The position numbers were made by a program, and so were the translations under genes. A stretch of 64,000 nt of DNA, from assembly GCA_017481745.1 (NCBI GenBank), contig JAFUOV010000016.1, forward strand, positions 1-64,000. Reading direction: 5' to 3'. The notes below the pieces were generated by a model that saw nothing but the letters and a program-made list of their open reading frames with translations, had not been told where the DNA came from and ran no database searches. Origin of the DNA: Bacteroidaceae bacterium. Lineage in GTDB: Bacteria; Bacteroidota; Bacteroidia; Bacteroidales; Barnesiellaceae_A. Shown one piece after another: positions 16,320 through 25,563 of this stretch (positions are counted from its first letter, which is position 1; each line of letters starts with the position of its first letter).

Positions 16320-18230
16320 ATGGGAAAAATTATTGGTATTGACTTAGGTACAACCAACTCGTGTGTAGCCGTAATGGAAGGCACCGAGCCTGTAGTAATC
16401 ACCAACAGCGAAGGTCGTCGCACCACACCTTCGGTTGTAGCATTTGTTGATGGTGGCGAGCGTAAAGTGGGCGACCCTGCCAAACGTCAGGCTATCACCA
16501 ACCCTACCCGCACAATCTTCTCGATCAAACGTTTCATGGGCGAAACCTATGATCGCATTGCCAACGAAGTATCGCGCGTACCTTATAAAGTAGTACGCAA
16601 CGAAAATAACACACCTCGCGTAGATGTAGATGGTCGCTTGTACTCTCCCCAAGAGATTTCGGCTGTTATCTTGCAAAAGATGAAAAAGACTGCCGAGGAT
16701 TACCTTGGTCAAGAAGTTACAGAGGCTGTTATCACAGTGCCTGCATACTTCAACGATGCACAACGCCAAGCAACAAAAGAAGCCGGCGAGATTGCAGGTC
16801 TTACAGTACGTCGTATCGTCAACGAGCCTACTGCAGCAGCGCTTGCTTATGGTCTTGACAAGAGCGACCGCGATATGAAGATTGCCGTATTTGACTTGGG
16901 TGGTGGTACATTTGATATCTCAATCCTCGAGTTGGGCGACGGCGTGTTTGAAGTAAAATCGACCAATGGTGATACACACCTCGGTGGTGATGACTTTGAC
17001 CACGTAATTATCGACTGGCTTGCCGACGAGTTCAAGAACGATGAGGGCGTAGACCTCCGTCAAGATCCTATGGCATTGCAACGCCTTAAAGAGGCTGCAG
17101 AGAAAGCCAAAATCGAGTTATCAAGCACAACTTCGACCGAGATAAACCTCCCCTACATCATGCCCGTAAACGGTGTGCCCAAACACTTGGTAAAAACACT
17201 TACTCGTGCCAAGTTTGAGCAACTTGCCGACAGCTTGATACAAGCTACTATCGAGCCCTGCCGCAAAGCATTGTCGGATGCCGGCTTGTCAACATCTGAT
17301 ATCGACGAGGTAATCCTTGTAGGTGGTTCTACTCGTATCCCCGCTATCCAAGCTATCGTAGAGAAATTCTTCGGTAAAGTACCTTCAAAGGGTGTTAACC
17401 CCGACGAAGTAGTAGCAGTAGGTGCAGCCATCCAAGGTGCAGTGCTCACCGGCGATGTGAAAGATGTGCTCTTGCTCGACGTTACTCCCCTCTCGCTCGG
17501 TATCGAGACATTAGGTGGTGTAATGACCAAACTCATCGACGCCAACACAACTATTCCTACTCGTAAGAGCGAGATATTCTCGACCGCAGCCGACAACCAA
17601 CCTTCGGTAGAGATACACGTATTGCAAGGCGAGCGCCCCATGGCAAAAGACAACAAGACTATCGGTCGCTTCCACCTCGACGGCATCCCCGCTGCTATGC
17701 GTGGTGTACCCCAAATTGAGGTAACATTCGACATTGATGCCAACGGTATCCTCAACGTATCGGCGAAGGATAAAGGCACAGGCAAAGAGCAAAGCATCCG
17801 TATCGAGGCTTCAAGTGGCTTGAGCGACGAAGAAATCAAGCGTATGAAGGAAGAGGCTGCTGCCAATGCCGATGCCGATGCCAAGGAAAAAGAGCGCATC
17901 GAGAAGCTCAACCACGCCGATGCAATGATATTCCAAACCGAGAAACAACTCAAAGAGATGGGCGACAAGCTCCCCGCCGACAAGCGTAGCAACATCGAGA
18001 GCGCATTGAACAAGCTCAAAGAGGCTCACAAAGCTCAAGACATCGCAGCTATCGATGCCGCCAGCGAAGAGTTGAACAACGTATTGCAAGCTGCCGCTCA
18101 AGACCTCTACAACGCTCAAGCACAACAACAAGGTGCAGGCGCACAACCCGGTCCCGACATGAACAACAACAACCAAAACAACAACGGTGCCGGCGACTTT
18201 ACCGACGTAGACTTTGAGGAAGTGAAATAA
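16320..18230 (+). CDS. dnaK: Chaperone protein DnaK (Hsp70)
   Basis: 636 residues, the usual length. It is the ATP-dependent cytosolic chaperone that works with DnaJ and GrpE. The nucleotide-binding domain starts [16 protein letters not shown] and contains [10 protein letters not shown] near residue 200 and [11 protein letters not shown] near 335. The substrate-binding domain follows from about residue 385. The tail is Gln/Asn-rich and ends DVDFEEVK, the bacterial counterpart of the EEVD-type end. dnaJ and grpE are not adjacent. The gene is monocistronic, with a long upstream region and a strong terminator. Confidence 0.98.
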   Translation: MGKIIGIDLGTTNSCVAVMEGTEPVVITNSEGRRTTPSVVAFVDGGERKVGDPAKRQAITNPTRTIFSIKRFMGETYDRIANEVSRVPYKVVRNENNTPRVDVDGRLYSPQEISAVILQKMKKTAEDYLGQEVTEAVITVPAYFNDAQRQATKEAGEIAGLTVRRIVNEPTAAALAYGLDKSDRDMKIAVFDLGGGTFDISILELGDGVFEVKSTNGDTHLGGDDFDHVIIDWLADEFKNDEGVDLRQDPMALQRLKEAAEKAKIELSSTTSTEINLPYIMPVNGVPKHLVKTLTRAKFEQLADSLIQATIEPCRKALSDAGLSTSDIDEVILVGGSTRIPAIQAIVEKFFGKVPSKGVNPDEVVAVGAAIQGAVLTGDVKDVLLLDVTPLSLGIETLGGVMTKLIDANTTIPTRKSEIFSTAADNQPSVEIHVLQGERPMAKDNKTIGRFHLDGIPAAMRGVPQIEVTFDIDANGILNVSAKDKGTGKEQSIRIEASSGLSDEEIKRMKEEAAANADADAKEKERIEKLNHADAMIFQTEKQLKEMGDKLPADKRSNIESALNKLKEAHKAQDIAAIDAASEELNNVLQAAAQDLYNAQAQQQGAGAQPGPDMNNNNQNNNGAGDFTDVDFEEVK

Positions 18231-18252
18231 TCTTCCAAAGAGATAAACAACG

Positions 18253-18295
18253 AATAGGGTGTATCAAGAATTTTTGATACACCCTATTTCTTTTT
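18253..18295 (+). terminator. Intrinsic terminator of dnaK
   Basis: A perfect 15-bp stem, AATAGGGTGTATCAA (18253-18267) with TTGATACACCCTATT (18274-18288), then TTCTTTTT. The remaining gap to 18547 has no gene apart from the reverse terminator. Confidence 0.9.
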
Positions 18296-18466
18296 ATAAA
18301 GCAGCGAAGATGCAAGGTATTGAGATTTGGCGCAAAGCGAGTGTGCCGAAGTAGATAATCAAGACCTAATATTGAAAACAAAGAAGCAGATAGTGCATTG
18401 CTGAACACTATTTACCGATAATATAAAACTTGATTACAGTGGTGTGCAATGTTTATGATAAATAAT

Positions 18467-18502
18467 AAAAAACTCCTGCCTATCACAATGGACAGGCAGG
18501 AG
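18467..18502 (-). terminator. Intrinsic terminator of the NlpE-like gene
   Basis: CTCCTGCCT (18473-18481) and AGGCAGGAG (18494-18502) form the stem. Read on the reverse strand it is followed by six T residues (18472-18467). Confidence 0.85.
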
Positions 18503-18547
18503 CTACTTATAACCAATCTGATTTATGAAGTGAATTTTGTAATAATA

Positions 18548-19036
18548 CTATTTATGCGCATGTTTTTTCTTCCATAGACGGAAGTGGTCGGGATGCTCGG
18601 GATGATGCTTGTTTTTGTCGAGCATGATTACCGTTGTATCGCTCTCGACATAGAGGTATACCGAGTCGGTTGCCCCACTGTCGGGTGCGAGGGTATAAAC
18701 CTTGGCGTTGTGATGTCCCGGGATGCCCCAATGGGTAAACTTCTTGCCACGACTGCGATGCGGATTGTTCTTTACAGAGTCGGCAACGATATAGGTGGTT
18801 GTCATGGTATAAGTGCCATTGATACTGTCTAATTGTTCACTTATTACTACCATGTAGTGTGCAGCGGGCATGTTGCCATGTGCTTTGATGTTGCCTTCGT
18901 AGGCATATACATCCATCAGACCGGTCGAGTCGGCAGCCTCGATATATGCGGCATCGTCGACGGTAGTGTTGGTACGATTTCCGTTACATGCTGTGAGCAT
19001 GGCTACAACAGCACAAAGTAGAATTGTCTTTTTCAT
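18548..19036 (-). CDS. NlpE-like lipoprotein
   Basis: 162 residues with signal and lipobox (MKKTILLCAVVAMLTAC). From residue 40 on, YAYEGNIKAHGNMPAA and INGTYTMTTTYIV fit the small beta-barrel of the NlpE N-terminal domain, an outer-membrane lipoprotein linked in E. coli to copper stress and Cpx surface sensing. The CxxC of E. coli NlpE is missing, and the C-terminus is His/Lys-rich (KNKHHPEHPDHF, KKKHAHK), which might bind metal. It follows the WG-repeat lipoprotein by 67 bp in the same direction. Confidence 0.65.
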   Translation of the reverse strand: MKKTILLCAVVAMLTACNGNRTNTTVDDAAYIEAADSTGLMDVYAYEGNIKAHGNMPAAHYMVVISEQLDSINGTYTMTTTYIVADSVKNNPHRSRGKKFTHWGIPGHHNAKVYTLAPDSGATDSVYLYVESDTTVIMLDKNKHHPEHPDHFRLWKKKHAHK

Positions 19037-19103
19037 TTTCTATTGTTTAATTGGTTGTCTTGCCATTAAACAACAGACAATGCTACTTGGTTCACGTTTA
19101 TTG

Positions 19104-20207
19104 TTATTTGATTTGATAATTTTCAAACGGCTTGCTTATCACATCACCTTTGTGGTTGACAAGGCGATAGCGTTGAGCCTCATTCTGCATAACGATGGTG
19201 TGCGGTGTGATAGAGCGACGTATCACTCCGGGCAGATGCTCAAAGGGTATGACAACATTGCCATCGCTGTCGATACAACCCCAACGATGGTCTTTGTTCT
19301 CGGCAACAAAGAGCCCGCCTTCGCCCAAGTATATATTGAGGTATTGCGCGGGCACTACAACACGCCCTTTCTTGTCTATCAAGCCGTAGTGAAAACCGTC
19401 GGAGAAGATAGCTCGCCCTGCCTTGAAGGTATAGGGTACGGTAGCGGGATTGTTAGGACGGCACATGCGCCACTTGTCGGACGGTGCTATTGCTATCTTG
19501 CCATGTGTGTCGAGGAAGGCAATCTCACCATGAGTGCCTATCACAGGCAGTAGCCCGTCGCTATACTCGGTAGCCAATGGGCGCCAGCTATTGTCGAAGG
19601 TATAAACAACAATACCATCGGGGGTAATAACCGATAGCTTGCTACCGCCGACAGTTATCTCCTCTACCAAGGCTACGCCACACAAAAAATTGGTTGCAAA
19701 GCTATAATGCGGAGCTATTGCCACGCGACCTTGCGAGTCGATGTAGCCCATACGGGGCACAATATCGTCAATCACAAAGGGAGCTAAATCGCCCGAAAAC
19801 AATCCTATATCGACAATGCTATCGGGCAACGAGGCAACTTCACGCCCACGAGTATCTATAATAGTAAAGTGTGTATCGCCCTCGCGACATACCGCGGTGT
19901 AGTTGTCGAAACGAAATGGTTGTGCCATGACATAATGCTCGTCGTTGATGCGTTGCAACTTCTTGTCGGCTGTATAGAAACCATACATACCGTCATCCTC
20001 TTGTGCCAAGAATACTCCTTGCGAGGCGTAGTGTGGTGGGAACATAAACTTGCCATCGACAAGCACCTCGCCATCGGGGCTCATCATCCCCCAAAAGTCG
20101 GTTTCGGTAGAACGGAATGCAAAATACTCGACCTCGGCATTGCGTTGAGAGCATGAAGCAAACAACAGAATGACAGATATTGTTAATAGTGTGGTTAATC
20201 GTTTCAT
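19104..20207 (-). CDS. WG-repeat lipoprotein
   Basis: 367 residues from ATG 20207, which starts a lipoprotein signal (MKRLTTLLTISVILLFASC); a longer in-frame start at 20258 would bury the signal and is rejected. Several WG-type repeats follow: FWGMMSPDGEVLV, MGYIDSQGRVAIAPHY, IAFLDTHGKIAIA, YGLIDKKGRVVVPAQY and WGCIDSDGNVVIPFEH. These form beta-propeller-like repeats of unknown function, common in Bacteroidetes surface lipoproteins. Cell-surface or periplasmic location is inferred from the lipobox. Confidence 0.8.
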   Translation of the reverse strand: MKRLTTLLTISVILLFASCSQRNAEVEYFAFRSTETDFWGMMSPDGEVLVDGKFMFPPHYASQGVFLAQEDDGMYGFYTADKKLQRINDEHYVMAQPFRFDNYTAVCREGDTHFTIIDTRGREVASLPDSIVDIGLFSGDLAPFVIDDIVPRMGYIDSQGRVAIAPHYSFATNFLCGVALVEEITVGGSKLSVITPDGIVVYTFDNSWRPLATEYSDGLLPVIGTHGEIAFLDTHGKIAIAPSDKWRMCRPNNPATVPYTFKAGRAIFSDGFHYGLIDKKGRVVVPAQYLNIYLGEGGLFVAENKDHRWGCIDSDGNVVIPFEHLPGVIRRSITPHTIVMQNEAQRYRLVNHKGDVISKPFENYQIK

Positions 20208-20387
20208 ATCGGGAGGAATTTCTCTATATCGCAAAAGTAGCATAAAATAGAAAGCCACACGACAAAAAAGCGTTATTTAACTTCATATTGTCAAATTTTA
20301 GTTATAATTTTGGAACGATAATGCATGCCGATAAGAAGTTATATCGCGCCATGCCAGCATATAACCTAAAGAGAAAGACACGTAAGT

Positions 20388-21509
20388 ATGGAAAAAGCTA
20401 AAGTATTTTTCACCAATATGCGCACGACTCCACAAAGCAATCTCATTGATAAGATGGAGCGATTGGTGCGCCGCGCAGGTATTGCCGACATTGATTTCGA
20501 GAACAAGTTTGCAGCCATAAAAATACACTTTGGCGAGCCGGGCAACCTTGCCTATCTGCGCCCGCAATATGCAGCACGCATGGCAGCTATCGTACGTTCA
20601 CTGGGTGGACGTCCGTTCTTAACCGACTCAAACACACTATACACCGGTCGTCGAGCCAACGCCGTAGACCACTTGCAGAGTGCCATGGAGAATGGTTACA
20701 ACCCCATATCGGCACAATGCCAAGTGATAATAGCCGATGGCTTGAAAGGTACCGACTATCGCGAGATACCTATCGACGGCGAGTATTGCAAACGTCCTAA
20801 AATTGGCACAGCAATAGCCGATGCCGATATTATCATCTCGATGAGCCACTTCAAGGGACACGAACAAGCCGGATTTGGCGGTGCTCTGAAGAACATAGGT
20901 ATGGGTGCAGCAAGTCGCGGTGGCAAACTTGAATTGCATAGCGGTTCGCAACCTCGCATCAAGGAGCATAAATGTATTGGTTGCGGCATGTGCGTGCGCA
21001 ATTGTGCCCACAATGCTCTGTCGCTTGTCGACCACAAAGCGGTTATCGACTACACACGTTGTGTGGGCTGCGGACAATGTATCGCCATGTGCCAATATGG
21101 TGCTGCCGTTCCGGGTGCCGACGATACTACCGAGCGCCTCAACTATAAGATTGCCGAGTATACCGTCGCTGTGTTGAAAGATAAGCCTCACTTCCATGTG
21201 AGCTTTATTGTAGATGTATCGCCCGAATGTGATTGCTGGAACCACAACGATGCAGCCATCGTGCCCAATATAGGTATCTTGGCATCGTTTGACCCTGTAG
21301 CACTCGACCAAGCCTGCGCCGATATGGTGATAGCAGCACCGGCACTGAAGTCGGACAACATACTACACTGCAACCATAACCATGGCACTCTCGAAGGCGA
21401 GGATAAGTTCCACCTACTCCACCCCGATACTCATTGGCGTGCAGCCCTTGAACACGGCGAGAAGATAGGTCTTGGCACAAGAGAGTATGAGCTGATAACG
21501 GTGAAATAG
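20388..21509 (+). CDS. DUF362 protein with 2x[4Fe-4S] ferredoxin domain
   Basis: 373 residues. The N-terminal and C-terminal parts form the DUF362 fold (IKIHFGEPGN near residue 46, LTDSNTLYTGRR near 85, SMSHFKGHEQAGFGGALKN near 155). Between them is an inserted ferredoxin-type pair, CIGCGMCVRNC and CVGCGQCIAMC, near residues 200-240. It is soluble and without a signal peptide. Family members are thought to be electron-transfer or corrinoid-type iron-sulfur proteins, but the substrate is unknown. Monocistronic, with a strong terminator after it. Confidence 0.88.
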   Translation: MEKAKVFFTNMRTTPQSNLIDKMERLVRRAGIADIDFENKFAAIKIHFGEPGNLAYLRPQYAARMAAIVRSLGGRPFLTDSNTLYTGRRANAVDHLQSAMENGYNPISAQCQVIIADGLKGTDYREIPIDGEYCKRPKIGTAIADADIIISMSHFKGHEQAGFGGALKNIGMGAASRGGKLELHSGSQPRIKEHKCIGCGMCVRNCAHNALSLVDHKAVIDYTRCVGCGQCIAMCQYGAAVPGADDTTERLNYKIAEYTVAVLKDKPHFHVSFIVDVSPECDCWNHNDAAIVPNIGILASFDPVALDQACADMVIAAPALKSDNILHCNHNHGTLEGEDKFHLLHPDTHWRAALEHGEKIGLGTREYELITVK

Positions 21510-21570
21510 TTGAGTGTTGAGTAATTAGAACTTACAGTATAAAAGCTAAGTATCAACGACATAAAATACA

Positions 21571-21606
21571 AGAGGGTAAGTCAACGACTTACCCTCTGAT
21601 TTTTTT
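21571..21606 (+). terminator. Intrinsic terminator of the DUF362 gene
   Basis: AGAGGGTAAGTC (21571-21582), loop AAC, GACTTACCCTCT (21586-21597), then GA and seven T residues. Confidence 0.92.
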
Positions 21607-21642
21607 GCACTACTGAGCCTCGCGGCTCAACGATGTAGGCAA

Positions 21643-22563
21643 TTATTTGTTTACGCGGAATTTCTCGATACCGTCGCGCAAGAAACCGATAGTTTGGTGA
21701 GCGGCAGCAATACCTGCGTTGATGTTAGCCTCGGCAGTTTGAGCACCCATTTTCTTGGGAGTAGCAAACACACGACCGGCAAATTTCTCTTTCAACTCAT
21801 CGAGGTTGGCGGGAGCGATGTCCGAAACATAGCGGAAATCGGCGCGATCTTCCATGATGCGAACAAGGTCTGCCTCGTTAATAACCTCTTTACGAGCAGT
21901 ATTTACGAGCATAGCGCCTTTGGGCATGATAGAAGTGAGTGAATAGTTGATAGAGTTTTTGGTCTCGGCAGTTGCGGGGATGTGCAACGAAACATATTGA
22001 CAGTTGCGATACAACTCTTCAACGCTCTCAACGGGTTTAACACCGGCAGCAGCGATAGCCTCTGCGGGGCAGAAGGGGTCGAAAGCATATACTTCCATAC
22101 CGAAACCTTGAGCGATACGAGCCACGTTACGACCTACTTGACCGAAAGCGTGGATACCCAAAGTCTTGCCTTTCAACTCAGTACCAGAAGTACCGTCATA
22201 GAGGTTACGAGCCATCATAACCATCATACCAAGAGCCAACTCGGCAACAGCGTTAGAGTTTTGACCGGGAGTGTTCATTACACATACATTGTGTGCAGTA
22301 GCAGCTTCGAGGTCAACATTGTCGTAACCGGCACCGGCACGAACGACAATTTTCAAGTTTTTGGCAGCATCCAAAACTTCAGCATCTACTTTATCGCTAC
22401 GGATGATGATACCATCAACATCGGCAACAGCAGCAAGAAGTTGAGCCTTCTCGGTGTATTTTTCGAGCAATACGAGTTCTGCACCGGCAGCCTCTACTAC
22501 TTCACGTATACCTTTAACAGCAACAGCTGCAAAGGGTTTTTCGGTTGCAACAAGAATTTTCAT
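21643..22563 (-). CDS. serA: D-3-phosphoglycerate dehydrogenase (short Bacteroidetes type)
   Basis: 306 residues, catalysing the NAD-dependent first step of serine synthesis. The nucleotide-binding domain shows VVRAGAGYDNVD, LGIHAFGQVGRNVA (residues 135-148) and the catalytic Arg in NTARKEVI (Arg224). The ACT regulatory domain of E. coli SerA is absent. Two catalytic positions are unusual: the Glu-containing DVFxxEP segment is replaced by SDIAPANLDE (247-256), and the catalytic His of TPH is Lys270 (TPKKMGAQT). The same sequence occurs in other Bacteroidetes SerA proteins as I remember them, so it is a lineage variant rather than decay. serC lies directly upstream and the two are probably one operon. 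Confidence 0.9.
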   Translation of the reverse strand: MKILVATEKPFAAVAVKGIREVVEAAGAELVLLEKYTEKAQLLAAVADVDGIIIRSDKVDAEVLDAAKNLKIVVRAGAGYDNVDLEAATAHNVCVMNTPGQNSNAVAELALGMMVMMARNLYDGTSGTELKGKTLGIHAFGQVGRNVARIAQGFGMEVYAFDPFCPAEAIAAAGVKPVESVEELYRNCQYVSLHIPATAETKNSINYSLTSIMPKGAMLVNTARKEVINEADLVRIMEDRADFRYVSDIAPANLDELKEKFAGRVFATPKKMGAQTAEANINAGIAAAHQTIGFLRDGIEKFRVNK

Positions 22564-22652
22564 TGCTAATAATCTTTTTTATGGGTTAAATGCGTACCCG
22601 TGCAGGACGAGCCTACTCGGGGACGCATATAATAAATGTGTATGGTTAAAAA

Positions 22653-23735
22653 TTATTTGTGAAGGTTTTCAAACTCTTGCATGCAAGCAACGAGAGCTTC
22701 AACCGACTCTTTAGGACAAGCGTTGTAGAGAGAAGCGCGGAAACCACCTACTGAACGGTGACCCTTGATACCTACCATACCACGCTCTTTGGCAAATGCC
22801 ATGAATTCGTCTTGGAGTTCCTCTTTACCGGGAGCCATTACAAAGCAAACGTTCATCAAAGAACGGTCTTCCTTAACAGCAGTACCTACGAACATCGAGT
22901 TGCGGTCGATTTCGTTGTAAAGCAATTCGGCTTTCTCTTTGTTAAGTTTGTACATAGCCTCAAGACCACCGAGTTCTTTCACCCATTTCAATGTTTCGTG
23001 CATAACGAAGATGGGGAATACGGGAGGAGTATTGAACATAGAGCGGTTACGAGCCTCGTCGGGATAGTGAGTAGCATAGTTAACCATAGTTTGCAATTTA
23101 CGCTCAGAGCTACCGATGAGGTCTTTGCGGATGATAACGAAAGTAACACCAGCAGGACCTACGTTCTTTTGAGCACCACCGTAAATCATACCATACTTGG
23201 TAACATCAACGGGACGAGACATGATATCAGAAGACATATCGGCAACCAAAGTAACGGGCGAGTCGATATCTTCGTGGATTTCAGTACCGTAGATAGTGTC
23301 GTTGGTAGTGATGTGGAAGTAGTCTACATCAGTGGGGATAGTATAGCCTTTGGGGATGTAAGTGTAGTTTTTGTCTTCAGAAGAAGCAACAACTTCAACA
23401 TCGCCATAAAATTTAGCCTCTTTAATAGCTTTTTTAGCCCAAACACCTGTTTGCAAATAAGCAGCTTTAGTTTTCAACAAGTTGGCAGGAACCTCAAAGA
23501 ATTGAGTAGAAGCACCACCACCGAGGAAGAATACTGCATAGTTATCGGGGATATTCAAAAGTTCGCGCCACAACTGCTCTGTTTCGGCCATGATGCGTTC
23601 CCAACCGGGAGTACGGTGAGAGATTTCCAAGATACCGATACCGGTGTTGTCAAAATCGCGGATAGCTTCGATAGCCGATTCAACAGCTTGTCTGGGCAAC
23701 ACGCAGGGTCCTGCGTTGAAATTGTGTTTTTTCAT
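22653..23735 (-). CDS. serC: Phosphoserine aminotransferase
   Basis: 360 residues, a PLP-dependent class V aminotransferase that converts 3-phosphohydroxypyruvate to phosphoserine (second step of serine synthesis; the enzyme also serves pyridoxine synthesis). The start is [10 protein letters not shown]. The phosphate-binding region is LGGGASTQF and the PLP Lys is in [12 protein letters not shown]. The C-terminal Arg pair is in [15 protein letters not shown]. Full length. It precedes serA by 89 bp in the same direction. Confidence 0.97.
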   Translation of the reverse strand: MKKHNFNAGPCVLPRQAVESAIEAIRDFDNTGIGILEISHRTPGWERIMAETEQLWRELLNIPDNYAVFFLGGGASTQFFEVPANLLKTKAAYLQTGVWAKKAIKEAKFYGDVEVVASSEDKNYTYIPKGYTIPTDVDYFHITTNDTIYGTEIHEDIDSPVTLVADMSSDIMSRPVDVTKYGMIYGGAQKNVGPAGVTFVIIRKDLIGSSERKLQTMVNYATHYPDEARNRSMFNTPPVFPIFVMHETLKWVKELGGLEAMYKLNKEKAELLYNEIDRNSMFVGTAVKEDRSLMNVCFVMAPGKEELQDEFMAFAKERGMVGIKGHRSVGGFRASLYNACPKESVEALVACMQEFENLHK

Positions 23736-23824
23736 AAAACTGTTTTTTATTGTGATTATTGTTAATCTTTAATTACCTGAACAATATAAAAAATTTGTAC
23801 AAGAGTTAAGGCTTTATGTAGCAA

Positions 23825-23853
23825 ACATATCGGAGCGGAGTGCCCCGATATGT
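23825..23853 (-). terminator. Hairpin after gdhA
   Basis: ACATATCGG (23825-23833) pairs with CCGATATGT (23845-23853). On the reverse strand it follows the gdhA stop by about 20 bp and is succeeded by TTTGC, so the T-run is weak. Confidence 0.6.
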
Positions 23854-23874
23854 CTGTTATTAGAGAAGTGTCTA

Positions 23875-25218
23875 TTAAACGATACCTTGTTCCAACATGG
23901 CTTGAGCCACTTTCATGAAACCGGCGATGTTAGCACCCTTAACGTAGTCGATTGTGCCATCGGCTTTCTTTCCGTATTTAACACAAGCCGAGTGGATGCT
24001 TTCCATGATGTAGTGAAGTTTCTCGTCAACCTCAGCACCAGACCAGCTAATGTGCATAGCGTTTTGAGTCATCTCAAGACCCGAAACAGATACACCACCT
24101 GCGTTCACAGCCTTACCAGGAGCGAAGAGGATACCGGCGTTTTGGAATGTAGCGATAGCTTCGGGAGTACAACCCATGTTCGAAACCTCGCAGCAGCACC
24201 ATGTACCGTTAGCAAGAAGTTCTTTAGCATCGTTTTCGTTAAGCTCGTTTTGGAATGCGCAAGGAAGAGCGATATCACACTTCACGCTCCAAGCTTTCTT
24301 ACCGGCAGTGAATTTAGTAGCTTCGGGGAATTTAGTAGCCATATCTTCCACTTTGTTACGGTTAGAAGCACGCATAACAAGCATATAGTCGATCATTTCG
24401 CTAGTGATACCACCGGGGATTTCGCATACACCGTCGGGACCAGAGATAGCAACAACTTTAGCACCGAGTTCAGTAGCTTTCAAAGCAGCACCCCAAGCAA
24501 CGTTACCGAAACCAGAGAGAGCTACAGTGCAACCCTTGATGTCTTTACCGGCAGTTTTGAGAACGTGCTCTGTAAAGTAGAGAGCACCGAAACCAGTAGC
24601 TTCGGGACGGAGGATAGAACCACCCCAAGTAGCACCTTTACCAGTCAATACACCAACGTTGTATTTACGAGCGAGTTTAGTATACATACCGAAGAGGTAA
24701 CCGATTTCACGACCACCTACACCTACGTCACCAGCGGGAACGTCAGTGTCGGGACCGATGTTGTTCCACAACTCAAGCATGAAAGCTTGGCAGAAACGCA
24801 TGATTTCAGCATCAGATTTACCTACGGGGTCGAAGTCAGAACCACCTTTACCACCACCCATAGGAAGAGTAGTAAGAGCGTTTTTGAATGTTTGCTCGAA
24901 ACCGAGGAATTTCAACATTGAGGGGTTAACAGCTTTGTGGAAACGGAGACCGCCTTTGTACGGACCGATAGCGCCGTTGAATTGTACGCGATAACCGAGG
25001 TTTGTTTGAACCTCACCTTTATCGTCTACCCAAGTAACACGGAATGTGAAGATACGATCGGGCTCAACCATACGCTCGATGATACGAGCTTTCTCAAATT
25101 CAGGATGTTGATTGTAAACTTCTTCGATAGAGTGAAGAACTTCTGTCACTGCCTGGATATACTCGTTTTCACCAGGGTGTTTTGCCTCAAGATTGGCAAG
25201 GATGCTTTTAATGTCCAT
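23875..25218 (-). CDS. gdhA: NADP-type glutamate dehydrogenase (hexameric)
   Basis: 447 residues, the usual size for the small hexameric enzyme that interconverts 2-oxoglutarate plus ammonia and glutamate. The substrate-binding and catalytic region is GGLRFHKAVN followed by LPMGGGKGGSDFDP (catalytic Lys). DVPAGDVGVGGREIGYLFG precedes the Rossmann domain (ALSGFGNVAWGAA). Monocistronic, with a complete promoter at 25284-25315. Confidence 0.97.
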   Translation of the reverse strand: MDIKSILANLEAKHPGENEYIQAVTEVLHSIEEVYNQHPEFEKARIIERMVEPDRIFTFRVTWVDDKGEVQTNLGYRVQFNGAIGPYKGGLRFHKAVNPSMLKFLGFEQTFKNALTTLPMGGGKGGSDFDPVGKSDAEIMRFCQAFMLELWNNIGPDTDVPAGDVGVGGREIGYLFGMYTKLARKYNVGVLTGKGATWGGSILRPEATGFGALYFTEHVLKTAGKDIKGCTVALSGFGNVAWGAALKATELGAKVVAISGPDGVCEIPGGITSEMIDYMLVMRASNRNKVEDMATKFPEATKFTAGKKAWSVKCDIALPCAFQNELNENDAKELLANGTWCCCEVSNMGCTPEAIATFQNAGILFAPGKAVNAGGVSVSGLEMTQNAMHISWSGAEVDEKLHYIMESIHSACVKYGKKADGTIDYVKGANIAGFMKVAQAMLEQGIV

Positions 25219-25283
25219 TGTATTAGTTTTATAAGATTAATATTTAGGTTTGCCTACGAAATATTCTCGCTACAAATCTACCA

Positions 25284-25315
25284 CAAATGTACGACGACAT
25301 TATGGAAAAAACAAA
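25284..25315 (-). promoter_or_regulatory. Complete Bacteroidetes promoter of gdhA
   Basis: On the reverse strand: TTTG (25315-25312), a 20-bp spacer, TACATTTG (25291-25284). A second -7-like TAGATTTG lies at 25280-25273. The predicted start is near 25277, about 60 bp before the ATG. The rest of the 25219-25563 gap shows nothing else I can support. Confidence 0.75.
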
Positions 25316-25563
25316 TTTTTTTACTAATTTTGACCAATAAAATAAATAACCCACTTTTATAGCCCAAAAAATTGTCGGAATGTGGTGCAAACAGAGGTAA
25401 AAAACCACATTCACATAAATAATGTGGCAATACCGGAGGAATTAGAAAAATAAATCGTAACTTTACCGACCAAGAAAAATAGCCGGTTGCAAGAGCAGTA
25501 GTGTGTCAACAAAACTGCACTGCCTGCAATATTGTTTTAACAACACATATATATAGTATAAGT

